A stretch of 44,654 nt of DNA from Chromatiales bacterium (GTDB lineage: Bacteria > Pseudomonadota > Gammaproteobacteria > Steroidobacterales > GCA-2729495). Both the position numbers and the translations under genes were made by a program. The DNA lies in assembly GCA_020831895.1 (NCBI GenBank), contig JAFIFS010000023.1:1-44654 (forward strand), given 5' to 3'. The notes under the pieces were generated by a model. That model worked only from the letters and a program-made list of their open reading frames with translations, ran no database searches and had not been told where the DNA came from. Positions 32,836 through 42,993 of the stretch are shown here, one piece after another (within the stretch, counting starts at the first letter, position 1; each line of letters opens with the position of its first letter).

Positions 32836-33924
32836 TCAGTGTAGCGCCAGCCAGCCCTGCCTGCAGCGCGCCTGTTCAGGCGCCGTCTGCGCTTTGAATT
32901 CGCGCCGGCCCTGCTCGATCAGTTCGAGCAGCTCGGCAGACCGGCCGCCCAGCGTGTCCACCAGCTGCCCGGTGACGCGGGCCGTCGCGGCCCGCCACTG
33001 GACCAGCTGCGCATCGCCGAGCTCGTGGACCACGAAGCCCAGCGCCGCGCTCCCGGCGATGTCCTCGGCGGTCTCTGCACGGACGGCCGCGCGCGTCTCA
33101 CTGAGCGGCGGAAAGCTGTCCGACAGGATCCGCCGCTGCGCCGCAGGCAGGCTTTCCCACCAGGAGAGACGGCTGACGATCACGGAAACCCCGAACACGT
33201 GCCCGGTCAACACTAGGTGCGGCGCCTCGCCGGCGATGCCCGTGCGCGCGTACAGGGTTACGGCATTCTCGCCTGACTCGATCAGCCCGGTCTGCAGCGA
33301 CGGGACAATGTCGCCGAAGCCCAGCGGGATCAGGTCGGCACCGATCGCCTCGGCGAACAGACGCGCGTTAAGTGCGGACGACACCCTGAAACGACGGCCG
33401 CGGGCATCGGCAGGCGTCAGTATGGGGCGGCGTCCATAAACGTGGTGGAAGCCGATCTCGTACCAGGTCACGAGATAGAGGTCACGCTCGGCCAGCAGCT
33501 CCCGGAAAAGGTCTGTCAGGTAATTGTCATAGACCCAGTCGGCCTCCTCGTAGCTGCCGAACAGGAAGGGCGCGTAGAGCAGGCCAAGCTCGGGCACGAT
33601 GGTGGAGACCATCTGGGCAGACAGGTTGGCGAACTGGATGCGGCCGCGGCGCAGTCCCGACAGCAGCTGCTCCTCGGACCCGAGCTGGCCGTAGATCAGC
33701 GGGCGCAGGCGGATCTGGCCACCACTTGCGGCCTCTACATTGTGCTTGAAGCGCAGCCACTGCTCCTCCCCGGGAGTATTGGCCGTCGTCGTGCCGCCAA
33801 TGGTCACGGTCAGGCCTTCATGCGTCTCCGCGCAGCCGCACAGCATGAGCACGGAGGCCGCCACCACGATGGCGGCCCGCTTGCCTTCGCACGCGATTGC
33901 TGTCAGCTTGGCCCACCAGTCCAC
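32836..33924 (-). CDS. Orphan TRAP-type substrate-binding lipoprotein (DctP family)
   Basis: Encodes 362 residues from GTG 33924, an uncertain start without a good ribosome site. The signal is of lipoprotein type (LMLCGC, Cys31). The mature protein has the DctP hallmarks PLIYGQLGSEEQLLSGLRRGRIQFANLSAQ in contiguous pieces, LYAPFLFGSYEEADWV, and GRRFRVSSALNARLFAEAIGADLIPLGFGDIVPSLQTGLIESGENAV. The Arg in the FRVS segment is the expected carboxylate ligand. No DctQ or DctM membrane subunit is nearby. It would need a partner elsewhere or act as a sensor. It is only 14 bp from the divergent DUF547 start. Confidence 0.85.
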   Translation of the reverse strand: MDWWAKLTAIACEGKRAAIVVAASVLMLCGCAETHEGLTVTIGGTTTANTPGEEQWLRFKHNVEAASGGQIRLRPLIYGQLGSEEQLLSGLRRGRIQFANLSAQMVSTIVPELGLLYAPFLFGSYEEADWVYDNYLTDLFRELLAERDLYLVTWYEIGFHHVYGRRPILTPADARGRRFRVSSALNARLFAEAIGADLIPLGFGDIVPSLQTGLIESGENAVTLYARTGIAGEAPHLVLTGHVFGVSVIVSRLSWWESLPAAQRRILSDSFPPLSETRAAVRAETAEDIAGSAALGFVVHELGDAQLVQWRAATARVTGQLVDTLGGRSAELLELIEQGRREFKAQTAPEQARCRQGWLALH

Positions 33925-33938
33925 TCGGTGAAAGTATC

Positions 33939-34673
33939 ATGAGCCTGCTTCGCACGGCAGCGCTGTTCCTGCTGCTGGTTACGATCCAGCCTCCGGCAAT
34001 GGCTGCTGCAGACTATGACCTGCTCGAGGGCGCACTGCAGCGTCACGTCCAGCAGGGCGTAGTTGATTATCCCGGGCTCGCCTTGGATCCCGCGTTCAGG
34101 CAGTTCATCGAACAGCTCGGCCGTGCCCGTTCACTGCCGACGGAAGATCGCGCTGCCAGGCTTGCCTTCCTGATCAACGCGTACAACGCGCTGACCCTGC
34201 ACGCGATCCTGCAGGGCGAGTCGATCGGGAGCGCTGCGGCGCGCCGCCGACTGCTGAACAGCACGCACGAGCTCATGGGTGAGCCGGTGACCCTGGCCGG
34301 GATCGAGGCCGAGCTCGAGTCCCTTGCGGAGCCGCGCGCCTGGTTTGCTCTGGCCTGCGCGGCCGTGACCTGCCCGCGCCTGTCCAGCCGCAGCTTTCGC
34401 CCGGAACAGCTGGACCGTCAGCTCGATGAGGCGGCGCGGCGCTTCACCCAGGACCGCAGCCGCAACCGCCTGCAGCCCGCCCGCAGGCTGGCCCTGCTGG
34501 CGCCGCTCTGGGCGGAGCGACGCGCCGTCTTCGAGGCCGAGGCAGGCTCTCTGCCTGTCTACATCGCCCTCTGGGTCGATGACCGCAGACTGGCCGAATC
34601 GCTGCGCCAGGAGGACTGGAGCCTCGAGTTCCCTCCGCACGAGTGGCTTCTGAACGGGTTCCCGCCGCGCTGA
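33939..34673 (+). CDS. DUF547 family secreted protein
   Basis: Encodes 244 residues from ATG 33939, with GGTGAAAG upstream; an earlier in-frame start at 33897 would add 14 residues without a signal-like N-terminus. A signal peptide (1-22, ending PAMA) precedes a DUF547 domain. Hallmarks are VVDYPGLALDP, AFLINAYNALTLHAIL, HELMGEPVTLAGIEAEL, and WFALACAAVTCPRLSSRSF. The family has a papain-like fold proposal but no known reaction that I can name. The Cys pair in ACAAVTCP is conserved in the family. It is divergent from the TRAP gene. Confidence 0.85.
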   Translation: MSLLRTAALFLLLVTIQPPAMAAADYDLLEGALQRHVQQGVVDYPGLALDPAFRQFIEQLGRARSLPTEDRAARLAFLINAYNALTLHAILQGESIGSAAARRRLLNSTHELMGEPVTLAGIEAELESLAEPRAWFALACAAVTCPRLSSRSFRPEQLDRQLDEAARRFTQDRSRNRLQPARRLALLAPLWAERRAVFEAEAGSLPVYIALWVDDRRLAESLRQEDWSLEFPPHEWLLNGFPPR

Positions 34674-34754
34674 GGCAAGCAGGATGAAACCACCGGCTCG
34701 CGCGCCGCGAATCACTCTGGAACAATCCAGCGGTCAGCTGCCCGACGGACACGC

Positions 34755-35708
34755 ATGCCAGTGAACACGAAAAACCGGATCCTGCCCTCCGAAATCACAC
34801 CGCCGGAGGTCTACTTCAACCGCCGCCTCTTCATGCAGGCCGGCCTCGTCGCGGGGGCCGGTCTCGCGCTGCCGGCCGCTGCCGACGCGATCCCGGCTGC
34901 ACACAGGCGGCTTGGCGAGCTCAGGCCAAGTCCTTTCAGCACGGACGAAGCGCCGAACACCTTCGAGGAAATCTCCACGTACAACAACTTCTACGAGTTC
35001 GGAACGGGGAAGTCCGACCCTGTGCGGCTTTCGCACCGCTTCAACCCGCGACCCTGGTCGGTCCGCGTGGATGGCGAGTGCGACAAGGGGGGCGACATCA
35101 CGCTCGAGGACCTGCTCGCACCGCACCCGCTGGAGGAGCGCATCTACCGGCTGCGCTGCGTCGAGGCCTGGTCGATGGTCGTGCCCTGGGTCGGCTTTCC
35201 ACTGGGTGACCTGTTGAAGCGCTTCGAGCCTAACTCGCGTGCCAAATACGTGGCCTTCGAGACTGTCTACCGACCCGAGGAAATGCCAGGTCAGCGTGCG
35301 CGCATCATCGACTGGCCCTACGTCGAAGGCTTGCGCATGGATGAGGCCATGCATCCACTGACGATCCTGGCCGTGGGAATCTACGGTGTCGAACTGCCCA
35401 ACCAGAATGGCGCGCCGCTGCGCCTGGTGGTGCCGTGGAAGTACGGCTTCAAGAGCATCAAGTCGATCGTCAGGATCAGCTTCGTCGAGGAGGAGCCACC
35501 CACCTCATGGTCGCTGTCCGCGCCCCGCGAATATGGTTTCTACGCGAACGTGAACCCCGAAGTGGACCACCCGCGCTGGAGCCAGGCGCGCGAGCGGCGG
35601 ATCGGCGCCGGATTTTTCGCCGGCCGCCAGCCAACGCTGATGTTCAACGGGTACGCTGAAGATGTGGCCAGCCTCTACGCCGGAATGGACCTGCAACGCC
35701 AGTTCTGA
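34755..35708 (+). CDS. msrP: Periplasmic methionine sulfoxide reductase, molybdenum subunit MsrP
   Basis: Encodes 317 residues. A twin-arginine signal ([22 protein letters not shown] at 23-24) is as expected for a molybdopterin enzyme. The molybdenum-ligating Cys135 sits in [13 protein letters not shown]. Also typical are [32 protein letters not shown] and [11 protein letters not shown]. MsrP (YedY) repairs oxidised methionines in periplasmic proteins with electrons from MsrQ, encoded 25 bp downstream. The ribosome site is weak. Confidence 0.95.
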   Translation: MPVNTKNRILPSEITPPEVYFNRRLFMQAGLVAGAGLALPAAADAIPAAHRRLGELRPSPFSTDEAPNTFEEISTYNNFYEFGTGKSDPVRLSHRFNPRPWSVRVDGECDKGGDITLEDLLAPHPLEERIYRLRCVEAWSMVVPWVGFPLGDLLKRFEPNSRAKYVAFETVYRPEEMPGQRARIIDWPYVEGLRMDEAMHPLTILAVGIYGVELPNQNGAPLRLVVPWKYGFKSIKSIVRISFVEEEPPTSWSLSAPREYGFYANVNPEVDHPRWSQARERRIGAGFFAGRQPTLMFNGYAEDVASLYAGMDLQRQF

Positions 35709-35733
35709 GCCCGCCGCAGGCCTCACCGCAAGC

Positions 35734-36321
35734 ATGCGCGCGCTGAAAGCGGCCTTCTTTGTCCTTGCGTTGCTGCCAGGCCTGCTGCTGCTGCTGCGTG
35801 GCTCGGGACTGGTGAGCCCGGGGCTGGGCGCCAACCCGGTCGAGCTGATCCAGGACACGCTGGGCCTCTGGGGCTTGAGGCTGCTGCTGCTGACCCTCTG
35901 CCTGTCGCCGCTGGCCTGGCTGCTGCGCCGGCCATGGCCGGTCGCGCTGCGCCGTATGGCAGGTCTTTTCGCATTCGCCTACATCCTGCTGCACTTTCTT
36001 GTCTGGGCCCTGCTGGACCAGGCGCTGGACTGGCCGGCGATCACCGAGGACATCGTCGAGCGCCCTTTCATAACGATTGGCGTAGCGGCAATGCTCATGC
36101 TGGTGCCGCTTGCGGTCACCTCGACCCGGGGCTGGCAGCGCCGGCTGGGCGCCCGCCGCTGGCTACAGCTGCACAGGCTTGTCTACCCAGCAGCGATTCT
36201 CGGCGTGTGGCATTACTTCTGGCAGGTCAAGGCGGACATCCGCGAGCCGCTTTTCTATGCCGTGCTGCTGGCAGCGCTGCTGCTCGCGAGACTCTACCAC
36301 CGAAGGCAGGCTCGCCTGTAG
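35734..36321 (+). CDS. msrQ: MsrQ heme-binding membrane subunit
   Basis: Encodes 195 residues from ATG 35734, with six predicted membrane helices. Heme-ligand histidines occur in LLHFLVW, QLHRLVY and VWHYFWQ. MsrQ (YedZ) takes electrons from the respiratory chain or flavin reductases and passes them to MsrP. The family-typical end of the MsrPQ unit is followed at once by a REP element. The stop codon TAG at 36319-36321 lies within that element's GTAGGAG edge. Confidence 0.93.
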   Translation: MRALKAAFFVLALLPGLLLLLRGSGLVSPGLGANPVELIQDTLGLWGLRLLLLTLCLSPLAWLLRRPWPVALRRMAGLFAFAYILLHFLVWALLDQALDWPAITEDIVERPFITIGVAAMLMLVPLAVTSTRGWQRRLGARRWLQLHRLVYPAAILGVWHYFWQVKADIREPLFYAVLLAALLLARLYHRRQARL

Positions 36322-36339
36322 GAGGGCCTTCAGGCCCGA
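36316..36339 (+). repeat. REP element copy 1
   Basis: GTAGGAGGGCCTTCAGGCCC is a variant of the GTAGGAGCGGCTTCAGCCGCGA family, a stem with a TTCA loop. It begins over the msrQ stop codon. It pairs with an inverted copy at 36372-36394. Confidence 0.7.
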
Positions 36340-36371
36340 ACAGGGGCGGGCTGAAACGCAGGAAGAAGGAA

Positions 36372-38334
<1,963 letters not shown>

Positions 38335-38372
38335 GGATTCCTGCGGGTCTCGGTACAGCTCGTCCGGCCACC

Positions 38373-38378
38373 ATTCTA
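38373..38378 (-). promoter_or_regulatory. Candidate -10 (TAGAAT) for dacB
   Basis: TTTAGAATGG on the minus strand predicts a start site near 38366, 32 bp before ATG 38334. Confidence 0.35.
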
Positions 38379-38403
38379 AATGGACAACTATCCGCAGTCT
38401 CCC

Positions 38404-38429
38404 CTGTGGGAGCGGCTTCAGCCGCGATT
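38404..38429 (+). repeat. REP element copy 4
   Basis: TGTGGGAGCGGCTTCAGCCG continued by CGATT is the near-consensus form, with GCGGC/GCCGC arms around TTCA. It pairs with the inverted copy at 38480-38504 across about 50 bp, a BIME- or REPIN-like arrangement. Confidence 0.85.
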
Positions 38430-38479
38430 CCTGCTTGCGATCAACCTAGCTGTGGAGGGTTCCTCCGGAGCAAATCGGG

Positions 38480-38504
38480 AGTCGCGGCTGAAGCTGCTCC
38501 TACG
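38480..38504 (-). repeat. REP element copy 5, inverted
   Basis: On the minus strand it reads GTAGGAGCAGCTTCAGCCGC then GACT. Its TAG (38502-38500) is the stop codon of the sigma-54 activator gene. Confidence 0.85.
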
Positions 38505-40347
38505 GCGTCTTTTCGGGCCGCCGGATCCGGAACGACTTCATCCGGTCGGCCAGCGTACTGGGGCTGATGCCGAGCATCCGGGCGGCGCCGTTGGGACCGG
38601 CCACGCGCCAGCTGGCGGCCTCCAGCGCAGCGACCAGGTTGGCACGCTGCCGGGTCTTCATCTCTTTCTCGGTGATCCAGGTGCGTTCCTGCGCGAGCGG
38701 CTCTGCGGCAACCTCGGGTGACGGGGCCTGGGGACTGGCCGCGTCGCTGAGCGACAGGTCCAGGCGCAGAGTATCGCCGGTGGACAGGATCAGCGCGCGC
38801 TCGATCACGTTCTTCAGCTCGCGCACATTGCCGGGCCAGTGGTAGCGGCGCAGCGCCTCCACATCGGCCTGGGTCAGCTGCGGGCAGGGGCGGCCGAACT
38901 CCCGACAGACCTGCTCGACGAAATGCAGCGCAAGCTGCACGACATCATCGCCGCGCCGGCGCAGCGGCGGTACCTGGACCGGAAACACGCTGAGCCTGTA
39001 GTAGAGGTCCTCGCGGAACTTGCCGGCCTCGACGGCTGCCTCGAGATCCTGGTTCGTGGCTGCGATCACGCGGACATCGACATCGATCGTCCGGTCATCG
39101 CCGACGCGCTCGAGCTGCTTCTCCTGCAGCACCCGCAGGAGCTTTCCCTGCAGCGAAAGCGGGATCTCACCGACTTCATCGAGGAAGATCGTCCCGCCGT
39201 GCGCGAGCTGGAAGCGGCCGGGGCGGTCACGGTGCGCGCCGGTGAATGCCCCTTTGACATGCCCGAAGAACTCGCTCTCGAACAACTCATGAGGGATCGA
39301 GGCACAGTTGACCTTGACCAGCGGCTTGTCGGCCCGCGCACTGCGTTGGTGGATCGCGTGGGCGACCAACTCCTTGCCGGTGCCGGTCTCGCCGATGATC
39401 AGCACACTGGCCGGCGTGTCGGCCACCGCCTCGATACGCGCGAGCATGGCCCTGAGCGACGGGCTCTCGCCGACGATGTGGCCGAAGTTCATCGAGACGC
39501 GTACTTCCTCGCGCAGGTAATCGCGTTCGCGCTCGAGCTCCTCCTTCAGGCGCTCGATCTCGGCGTAGGCTTCGCGCAGGCGGGCTTCCGCGCGGTTGCG
39601 CTCGGTCACGTCCTTGCTGGCAACCAACAAGCGCACGGCACCGTTCTGGTCCCGCTCCGGCCGGCTGGACATCAGGACATCGATCACCTCGCCACCGCGC
39701 GTCGCCATCTGGCGTGGCACGTTCTGGTGCTGGCCGTTCTCGATCATTGCCTGCAGCCCCGCGCCAAGCAGCTCCGCTCGCGAGCCTTCGGCCAGGAAGT
39801 CGAGAATCGGCCGGCCAATCACTTCGTCGCGGGCATAGCCCAGCTTGGTCAGCCAGTGATCACTGGCCGCGGTAATCCTGCCCTGGCCATCCACTGTGTG
39901 CAGCATGGCCGGCGTGGACTGGTAGAGATCACGGTAGCGGCGCTCCAGACGCGCCTGGTTCGAGAGTCCGGTAAACACCGAGACCGAGTGCAGGTACTCT
40001 CCCCGCTCGTCGTTCTCGCGGGTCGTGTTCGCAACAAGGGCGAGCACCTCGCCGCTGCGGCAGACGAACTCGACCGGGACGTTCTCCAGCCTGCCGGTGC
40101 GCCGGAACATGGGCACGTGCTCCTCGCGGATGCGCCGCGCACATTCTGGTGTCGCGATGTCCGAGGGCCGATGGCCGACCAGTGCTTCACGCGTGCACCC
40201 GAGACGCTCCAGGAGCGGATCGCTGATTTCGATGAAGCAGCCATCGCGATCCAGCAAGGCCGCCATCATGGGGATACCGCGAAACAGGCGATAAAATCGC
40301 TCATCCGCGCCGATTCGCCCCGTGGCTCCCGATTTTCCGTTACTCAT
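38500..40347 (-). CDS. Sigma-54-dependent activator, PAS-PAS-AAA+-Fis
   Basis: Encodes 615 residues. Two N-terminal PAS-type sensors (about 15-130 and 140-260) are joined by a coiled coil (about 255-290, [17 protein letters not shown]) to the AAA+ domain. Walker A is GETGTGKE (319-326) and the sigma-54-contacting loop is GAFTGA (366-371). Walker B is [14 protein letters not shown]-terminal Fis-type HTH ([20 protein letters not shown]) binds DNA. There is no receiver domain, so PAS ligand or redox state is the likely signal. Immediately upstream lie two tandem 17-bp repeats and a divergent -24/-12 promoter, making the small secreted-protein gene its probable target and autoregulation likely. 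Confidence 0.93.
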   Translation of the reverse strand: MSNGKSGATGRIGADERFYRLFRGIPMMAALLDRDGCFIEISDPLLERLGCTREALVGHRPSDIATPECARRIREEHVPMFRRTGRLENVPVEFVCRSGEVLALVANTTRENDERGEYLHSVSVFTGLSNQARLERRYRDLYQSTPAMLHTVDGQGRITAASDHWLTKLGYARDEVIGRPILDFLAEGSRAELLGAGLQAMIENGQHQNVPRQMATRGGEVIDVLMSSRPERDQNGAVRLLVASKDVTERNRAEARLREAYAEIERLKEELERERDYLREEVRVSMNFGHIVGESPSLRAMLARIEAVADTPASVLIIGETGTGKELVAHAIHQRSARADKPLVKVNCASIPHELFESEFFGHVKGAFTGAHRDRPGRFQLAHGGTIFLDEVGEIPLSLQGKLLRVLQEKQLERVGDDRTIDVDVRVIAATNQDLEAAVEAGKFREDLYYRLSVFPVQVPPLRRRGDDVVQLALHFVEQVCREFGRPCPQLTQADVEALRRYHWPGNVRELKNVIERALILSTGDTLRLDLSLSDAASPQAPSPEVAAEPLAQERTWITEKEMKTRQRANLVAALEAASWRVAGPNGAARMLGISPSTLADRMKSFRIRRPEKTP

Positions 40348-40348
40348 A

Positions 40349-40382
40349 ACTCACGGATTATCGTGACTCTCGGAATACCGTG
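40349..40382. promoter_or_regulatory. Two tandem 17-bp repeats, probable activator binding sites
   Basis: ACTCACGGATTATCGTG (40349-40365) and ACTCTCGGAATACCGTG (40366-40382) match at 14 of 17 positions. The first also contains the dyad TCACG-n6-CGTGA. They lie about 105 to 72 bp upstream of the predicted sigma-54 start site, the normal enhancer distance. They start one base from the activator's own ATG. Confidence 0.65.
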
Positions 40383-40427
40383 TCAAGTTGGTCCGCGTAA
40401 GTGCATGTTTTCAATCATTTTCGGAGT

Positions 40428-40443
40428 TGGCACAGATTGTGCA
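40428..40443 (+). promoter_or_regulatory. Sigma-54 (-24/-12) promoter
   Basis: TGGCACAGATTGTGCA matches the TGGCAC-n5-TTGCA consensus with one change in the -12 part, and GG and GC are exactly 10 bp apart. The predicted start site is near 40454, 36 nt before ATG 40490. The divergent neighbour encodes a sigma-54 activator. Confidence 0.75.
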
Positions 40444-40489
40444 ATAGCCGATAGTGACTGACGCAATGAAAAGATCCGAGGACACACGC

Positions 40490-40765
40490 ATGAAATGCCG
40501 GAGCAGCAAGAACACCCGTAGCCGGAAGCCCCGGCTGGCTGGGCTGCTGGCACTGATGCTGGCCGGGTCCAGCGCCGCAGCCAGCGAGAGCGAGCTGCAG
40601 GCCCGCATCGTCGAGCATCTGGACGCGGAGGAAATCCGGTCGGCCGCCGACGCTGCCGCAGCCGAGACTCGCGCACAGATAGCGGCAGACCTGGCCACCC
40701 GGCTGCTCGGAGAGCGGGCCGCCCAGCAAAAGGTCGCGGTGGCCCGGGGCAAGCCCCGCGGCTGA
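40490..40765 (+). CDS. Small secreted protein under sigma-54 control
   Basis: Encodes 91 residues from ATG 40490, chosen because GAGGA lies eight bases upstream and the predicted start site (about 40454) rules out the earlier GTG. A basic N-terminus (RSSKNTRSRKPR) and hydrophobic stretch (LAGLLALMLAGSSAAA) form a signal peptide. The mature part of about 55 residues is helical, Ala- and Glu-rich (ESELQARIVEHLDAEEIRSA and on), without cysteines after processing, and ends in a basic tail. I do not recognise a family. It is the only gene between the promoter and a strong terminator. Confidence 0.6.
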   Translation: MKCRSSKNTRSRKPRLAGLLALMLAGSSAAASESELQARIVEHLDAEEIRSAADAAAAETRAQIAADLATRLLGERAAQQKVAVARGKPRG

Positions 40766-40773
40766 CAGTTTCG

Positions 40774-40911
40774 GCTCGCACCGTACCGTTCCCCCCTCCC
40801 CCTTGTCGGTGCGAGCGAATGTGATGGCGAATGCCATCGTGACGCAGGACCCTATCCCCCTCCAGGGCCTGCGCAATCCATCCCGGGGCCATCCGGCCCC
40901 GGGATTTTTTT
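40774..40911 (+). ncRNA. Structured 3' region with C-rich loops, candidate small RNA
   Basis: Three hairpins precede the terminator. H1 pairs GCTCGCACCG (40774-40783) with CGGTGCGAGC (40807-40816), perfect over 10 bp. Its 23-nt loop contains CCCCCCTCCCCC. H2 pairs GATGGC with GCCATC (40823-40838). H3 pairs CGCAGG and CCCT (40843-40853, one bulged A) with AGGG and CCTGCG (40864-40873). Its loop is ATCCCCCTCC. H1 and H3 loops display anti-Shine-Dalgarno CCUCC. H4 is the intrinsic terminator. It could be processed from the sigma-54 mRNA or act within it. Confidence 0.5.
40880..40911 (+). terminator. Rho-independent terminator
   Basis: ATCCCGGGGCC (40880-40890) pairs perfectly with GGCCCCGGGAT (40895-40905) around ATCC and is followed by seven T (40905-40911). 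It is the strongest intrinsic terminator in the window and ends the small-protein transcript. Confidence 0.92.
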
Positions 40912-40930
40912 CCGGTACACACCGCGGGAC

Positions 40931-40958
40931 TTGCGCATCGCCGCTCCGCCGGCATACT
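40931..40958 (+). promoter_or_regulatory. Candidate promoter for the 170-aa secreted protein
   Basis: TTGCGC (40931-40936) and CATACT (40953-40958) are 16 bp apart, just after the terminator. The match is only moderate. Confidence 0.3.
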
Positions 40959-40986
40959 GACCGGCTTTCAGATTTCCGCTGAGAAC

Positions 40987-41499
40987 ATGCCCAAGAGTCG
41001 ATACCCCCTGCTGGCCGCAAGCGTGCTGCTGCTCGCTGCGGACAGCGGCACAGCCGCGCCGCAGATCTCGCTGTCACAGCAGCAACCGCGGCTGGAGGAA
41101 GGCCGCGCGATGGAGCGCAGCCGTCCGCTCCTGAGCCCGGGACAGCCTGCGGACCGGCGTCTGCCGTTCACGGTCGAGGTCACCGCCTCATGCCCGGCCG
41201 AGTGGACACCTGTGCGGGCCGCCGTCTCGGTCACCGAAGCCATCGTCGTGCTGGCGCCGGACCAGCTCGGGTCCACGAGTGTCCCGGTCACCGTCGAGGT
41301 GCCTGCCCGGCAGCTGCGCATGATGTCGCCGCGCGCCCTGTGCGAGGAGAAAAATGAGCAGCACGGCACGCTGGTGCGGCTGCCGGAGATGGTGACCGCC
41401 TTCGGAACGCTGGTCTGCCAGGGCCCGGGCGGCGAGCAGCGCAGCGTGACGCGCAGCACGCCGCTGGACATATGGCTCTTCTGTCCGCTCGACCCCTGA
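40987..41499 (+). CDS. Secreted protein of unknown function
   Basis: Encodes 170 residues. A signal peptide (1-24, LLAASVLLLAADSGTAA) precedes a mature protein with no recognised domain. The central part looks like beta strands (FTVEVTASCPAEWTPVRAAVSVTEAIVVLAP, contiguous in parts; VPVTVEVPARQL). Four cysteines (in ASCPA, ALCEE, LVCQG, LFCPL) could form two disulfides, suggesting a small periplasmic beta-sandwich. It stands alone after the terminator and may belong to a separate unit from the sigma-54 cassette. Confidence 0.55.
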   Translation: MPKSRYPLLAASVLLLAADSGTAAPQISLSQQQPRLEEGRAMERSRPLLSPGQPADRRLPFTVEVTASCPAEWTPVRAAVSVTEAIVVLAPDQLGSTSVPVTVEVPARQLRMMSPRALCEEKNEQHGTLVRLPEMVTAFGTLVCQGPGGEQRSVTRSTPLDIWLFCPLDP

Positions 41500-41521
41500 T
41501 CCGACCCGGGGTGGCCTGCCC

Positions 41522-42370
41522 TCAGTCCTGCGCCAGGTGCTGGGCGAGGAAACTCACCGTCCGCCCCCAGGCATCGGCATCAGCCTCAGCGTTATAGGCT
41601 CCCCCCGAAGGGTTCGCAAACGCGTGATCGACACCCGGGTAGATGTGGATGTCCACCAGCTTGCCCAGCGCATTCATCTGCGCCTCGAAAGCCTCCACCT
41701 GGTCGACAGGCACGACGCGATCCAGCTCGGCAAAGATGCCGAGCAGCGGCACGTCCAGGGTGGCAAGCTCCTCGGGCTCCGCCCGCACGGACCCATAATA
41801 GATCACACCGGCTGCAAGCTCGTCAGGGAAGAGCAGGGCCGTGCGCAGGGCCCAGCGCCCGCCCAGGCACCAGCCGATCGCCGCGACGCGTGAAGCACCC
41901 GCAGTCTCATCGAGCCAGGCATAGGCCTGGCGCAAGTTCTCATCGGCGGTAGCCATGTTGCCGGCGAGCGCCTGGCTCAAGGCCATGGCCACGCGCACGT
42001 TGTCAGCGACCTGCCCCCGGTAGAGGTCCACCGCCAGCGCGATATAACCCTCGCCGGCAAGCCGCCGCGTCATGTCCCTGATGTTGTCGTTGAGCCCCCA
42101 CCACTCGTGGATCACGATGATCGCCGGCAGTGGCCCTTGGACACCGGCCGGCCGCGCGAGAAACCCGCGCACAGACTCACCCTCGATCGTCGCGTAACTG
42201 ACGATGGAAGTCTCCACCGCCTGCACCGGCGCCGTCGTCGCGGCCGGCGTCGCCACAGGGCGGTCCCCTGCATGGCCAGCTGCCATCGCCCTGGTAATGT
42301 CGAGCTCGGACGCCGCCGACAACAGTGGGGCAGCCAAGAGCAGTGCCGCAAGGATCGATTGGATACGCAT
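41522..42370 (-). CDS. Dienelactone-hydrolase family protein, exported
   Basis: Encodes 282 residues from ATG 42370, with GGGAG nine bases upstream. A signal peptide (1-20) precedes an alpha/beta hydrolase of the dienelactone hydrolase family. The triad is Cys168 in GWCLGG, Asp217 in ELDRVVP and His249 in VDHAFAN, and Glu89 in HEWWGLN is the family's cysteine-activating residue. Classical members hydrolyse dienelactone in chloroaromatic degradation. Exported relatives have broader, mostly unknown substrates. No catabolic cluster is adjacent. Confidence 0.88.
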   Translation of the reverse strand: MRIQSILAALLLAAPLLSAASELDITRAMAAGHAGDRPVATPAATTAPVQAVETSIVSYATIEGESVRGFLARPAGVQGPLPAIIVIHEWWGLNDNIRDMTRRLAGEGYIALAVDLYRGQVADNVRVAMALSQALAGNMATADENLRQAYAWLDETAGASRVAAIGWCLGGRWALRTALLFPDELAAGVIYYGSVRAEPEELATLDVPLLGIFAELDRVVPVDQVEAFEAQMNALGKLVDIHIYPGVDHAFANPSGGAYNAEADADAWGRTVSFLAQHLAQD

Positions 42371-42418
42371 GGTAGTAACTCCCGGGAAGTCAGGCTGCCA
42401 TGTTGCGCGAAGCCGGCC

Positions 42419-42820
42419 ATGCCGCGCAATGACCGTATCCCCGTCATCCTCGCCCAGGTGGGCCACTTTTACTTCGGTGCAGTGGGTCAGTATTACGTCG
42501 GCGCTAACATGATCATGGCAGACTGGGCGCTGATGCCGGAGGATGAGAGCAGAGCCGGGCAACTGACTTCGCGCAGCATCGCTCTCACCTCGGCGCTGGC
42601 ATTCTTCATCCTGGAGATGGCAGACAAGACCCAGCTTGCCGTAGTCACGCTGGCCGGCTGGCGGTTCGCCGCCGTGCTGCCCATGCGCGCCTTGCGTATC
42701 ACCGCGGCCGCGCTCTTTGCCCTGCTCGGAAGCTGGCTGGTCCTGGATGCCCTCGGCCGGCTGCCGGACATCGGCCTGCCTTCACCCGGACGATGGCTGG
42801 AGGGTTTCGGACCGGGATAG
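42419..42820 (+). pseudogene. Remnant of a UPF0016/GDT1-type cation transporter
   Basis: An open frame of 133 codons carries the second half of a UPF0016 protein: ADWALMPEDES, then ALTSALAFFILEMADKTQLAVVTLAGWR. The family signature E-x-G-D-K-[ST] here reads EMADKT, with Gly changed to Ala. After LAGWRF the sequence jumps to LPMRALRITAAALFALLGSW, the last helix, so the piece in between (one membrane segment) is missing. The first repeat of the family is absent. Known relatives export Mn2+ or Ca2+. It is most likely a non-functional fragment. Confidence 0.6.
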
Positions 42821-42993
42821 GCTGCGGCTGGCTCGAGATACGGAATGACCGTGGCAAAGCCGTCGCTGGCAGGGAGGCCTGCAGCCCGCATCAGGCCCCC
42901 ATGGTCGGAGCACTTCATGGATGGGCCGGCATCCGGCCGGGCTGAAAACGCCCGCAAAGCCAACGACTGCTGCAGCGGGACAGCGCCCCGCCG

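Noticed and set aside
40405..40426. IHF site between the 17-bp repeats and the sigma-54 promoter
   Set aside because: The stretch is AT-rich and well placed for bending, but I could not match the WATCAA-n4-TTR consensus on either strand.
42371..42418. yybP-ykoY Mn riboswitch before the UPF0016 remnant
   Set aside because: The spacer is too short and lacks the conserved core; nothing structured was seen.
42493..42963. 156-aa minus-strand frame over the UPF0016 remnant
   Set aside because: Its Ser/Arg/Ala-rich translation has no recognisable fold and the opposite strand carries a clear family motif.
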